A DNA stretch of 64,000 bases from positions 27,309 to 91,308 of the forward strand of contig NZ_AWXZ01000044.1 of the NCBI RefSeq assembly GCF_000496075.1. Direction: 5' to 3'. Positions 63,047-64,000 of this stretch are shown here, piece after piece. The notes under the pieces were generated by a model. That model had not been told where the DNA came from and made no database searches. It saw only the letters and a program-made list of their open reading frames with translations. Both the position numbers and the translations under genes were made by a program. This DNA is from Lutibaculum baratangense AMV1 (lineage in GTDB: Bacteria > Pseudomonadota > Alphaproteobacteria > Rhizobiales > Tepidamorphaceae). Position 1 is the first letter of the stretch, and the number at the start of each line of letters is the position of its first letter.

Positions 63047-63804
63047 ATGTCTAACGGGCCCTGGACGGATGAAGAGAACGACCTGATCGTCGCGGATTAC
63101 TTCGCGATGCTGGCCGACGACATCTCCGGGCGCCGCTACAGCAAGGCTGAACACCGCCGCGTGCTCCTCCCGCTGCTGCACGACCGGTCCGAGGGGGCCG
63201 GCGAGTTCAAGCACCAGAACATCAGTGCGGTGCTGAAGGGCCTCGGCGAGGCCTGGATCCCCGGCTACAAGCGCGCGTTCAACTTCCAGATGACCTTGGT
63301 GGATGCCGTGGCGCGGCGGCTGGCGCTGAACCCGGCCTGGGCTCGGGCGCCAACCGGGGCTGCAATCCGCCGCTGGCCTCTACGCGAGGCGGCGCAGGTC
63401 TAGATCGGACCGCCGCCGACGCTGTCGAACCAGACGCCGCCGCAGGAACTGGACCAGATGCTGCACATCGCCCGCAAGTTCGACGTGGCGGGCTGGGACG
63501 AGCGCAACCGGGCCCTCGGGCGCGCGGGCGAGGAACGTGTGCTGGCGCATTAGCGCGCGGCCTTGCGGACAGCGGGACGGGACGATCTGGCGCGCAAGGT
63601 GCGCGGGGTGTCGGAGGAGGATGGCGACGGCGCGGGCTACGACATCGCCAGCTTCGCTTTGGAGGGGCGACCTCGGCTGATCGAGGTCAAGACGACGAAC
63701 GGATGGGAGCGCACGCCCTTCCACATCACCCGCAACGAGCTGGCCGTGGCCGAGGAGCGCCGGTCGGAATGGCGTCTGTTCCGCCTGTGGAATTTCTCAC
63801 GCGA
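63047..63804 (+). pseudogene. DUF3883 domain gene with two in-frame amber codons, 3' end cut by an IS
   Basis: One frame reads MSNGPWTDEENDLIVADYF through KHQNISAVLKGLGEAWIPGYK and then the nuclease-like DUF3883 core GAGYDIASFALEGRPRLIEVK, FHITRNELAVAEERRSEW and LFRLWNFSR. It is interrupted by TAG at 63401-63403 and TAG at 63551-63553, both in frame, with sensible coding between them. After LWNFSR the frame runs into an IS3-type end at about 63805. In related genes an acidic codon stands where the second TAG is. The family is often seen in restriction and mobile-island contexts. Confidence 0.8.
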
Positions 63805-64000
63805 TGACCTGCCACTGAAGGTTCATCCAGCGGCGACTGGAGTCTCGGCTGTTGATGCACCATATGGCGCGGCGTGAGCGATCGGCGCCGCCGCGGAGCT
63901 TTCATCCGGCGGAGCGTCGGTGGCGATTGCGGTGATGGTGGTCGCGAACTCGGCCGGAGTGGCGTAGCCCAAGGCCGAGTGAGGCCTCTCGGTGTTGTAG
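63805..64000 (-). mobile_element. IS3-family insertion sequence, one end, runs off the window
   Basis: From about 63805 (TGACCTGCCACTG) the sequence no longer belongs to the DUF3883 gene and holds the 3' end of an IS3-type transposase on the minus strand. The terminal TGACC is a plausible IS end; the other end and the target duplication lie outside the window. Confidence 0.7.
63823..64000 (-). CDS. IS3-family transposase OrfB, C-terminal part only
   Basis: Read on the minus strand from the window edge: YNTERPHSALGYATPAEFAT, the C-terminal motif of IS3-group DDE integrase domains, followed by an Ala-rich tail and TGA at 63825-63823. About 58 codons are visible; the catalytic residues lie outside the window. 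Confidence 0.9.
   Translation of the reverse strand, partial: YNTERPHSALGYATPAEFATTITAIATDAPPDESSAAAPIAHAAPYGASTAETPVAAG

Overview
The window looks like chromosomal DNA of a high-GC alphaproteobacterium, most likely of the Hyphomicrobiales (Rhizobiales). The pointers are very GC-rich codon use, an F1-ATPase zeta-type inhibitor (DUF1476), a Usg protein, a livFGMH-livK block with the small rhizobial membrane protein between livF and livK, the order rlpA-dac-tmk-holB-metG-tatD, and intergenic palindromes of a type I associate with this order. The genus cannot be fixed from this stretch. About 62 kb is ordinary, compact, largely operonic chromosome; only the last 1.3 kb, after a tRNA-Ser gene, looks accessory.

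Layout. 0-14.9 kb: a cut-off SLC13-type permease, a DUF3616 protein, a cytochrome bd (cyanide-insensitive type) oxidase pair, catalase with a striking inverted repeat over its leader, hisI, folE, a NifU/IscU-like scaffold, yidD, thrS, a lytic transglycosylase, a DUF2336 protein, nadK and bioY. 15-21.3 kb: a five-gene peptide ABC importer followed by a membrane dipeptidase, a likely peptide uptake and cleavage operon. 21.3-30 kb: purine synthesis on the minus strand (purC-purS-purQ-purL, then bolA and monothiol glutaredoxin; purB with a small hydrolase), plus the zeta inhibitor and an HpcH/HpaI aldolase. 30-39.5 kb: membrane proteins, a D-amino-acid-dehydrogenase-like flavoprotein, a P1-family peptidase, and a complete branched-chain amino acid ABC importer.

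39.6-51.6 kb: pcaB-pcaD-pcaC (lower protocatechuate branch, minus strand) diverge from a complete plus-strand operon for a molybdenum hydroxylase of the aerobic CO dehydrogenase family (coxG-S-L-M-D-E-F, a second XdhC half and a MoeA/MobA-like fusion). The large subunit carries AYRGAGR and the gene order is S-L-M, so this is the form II type, whose physiological substrate is uncertain. 51.7-62.2 kb: usg, an amidohydrolase (HyuC/allantoate type), a cupin, upp, a broken methyltransferase gene, and a minus-strand housekeeping operon (dac-tmk-holB-metG-tatD-MBL) with rlpA just upstream. The dac product keeps the SxxK serine but has lost the SxN serine and the whole KTG motif.

62.5-64 kb: tRNA-Ser(UGA) with a terminator, then a decayed DUF3883 gene with two in-frame amber codons whose 3' end is cut by an IS3-family element running off the window. 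No CRISPR array, prophage or clear new defence or biosynthetic system was seen. The best leads are the motif-less DD-carboxypeptidase homologue, the form II cox operon, the catalase leader and the decayed DUF3883/IS junction. All calls come from reading translations and motifs; no database search was run.
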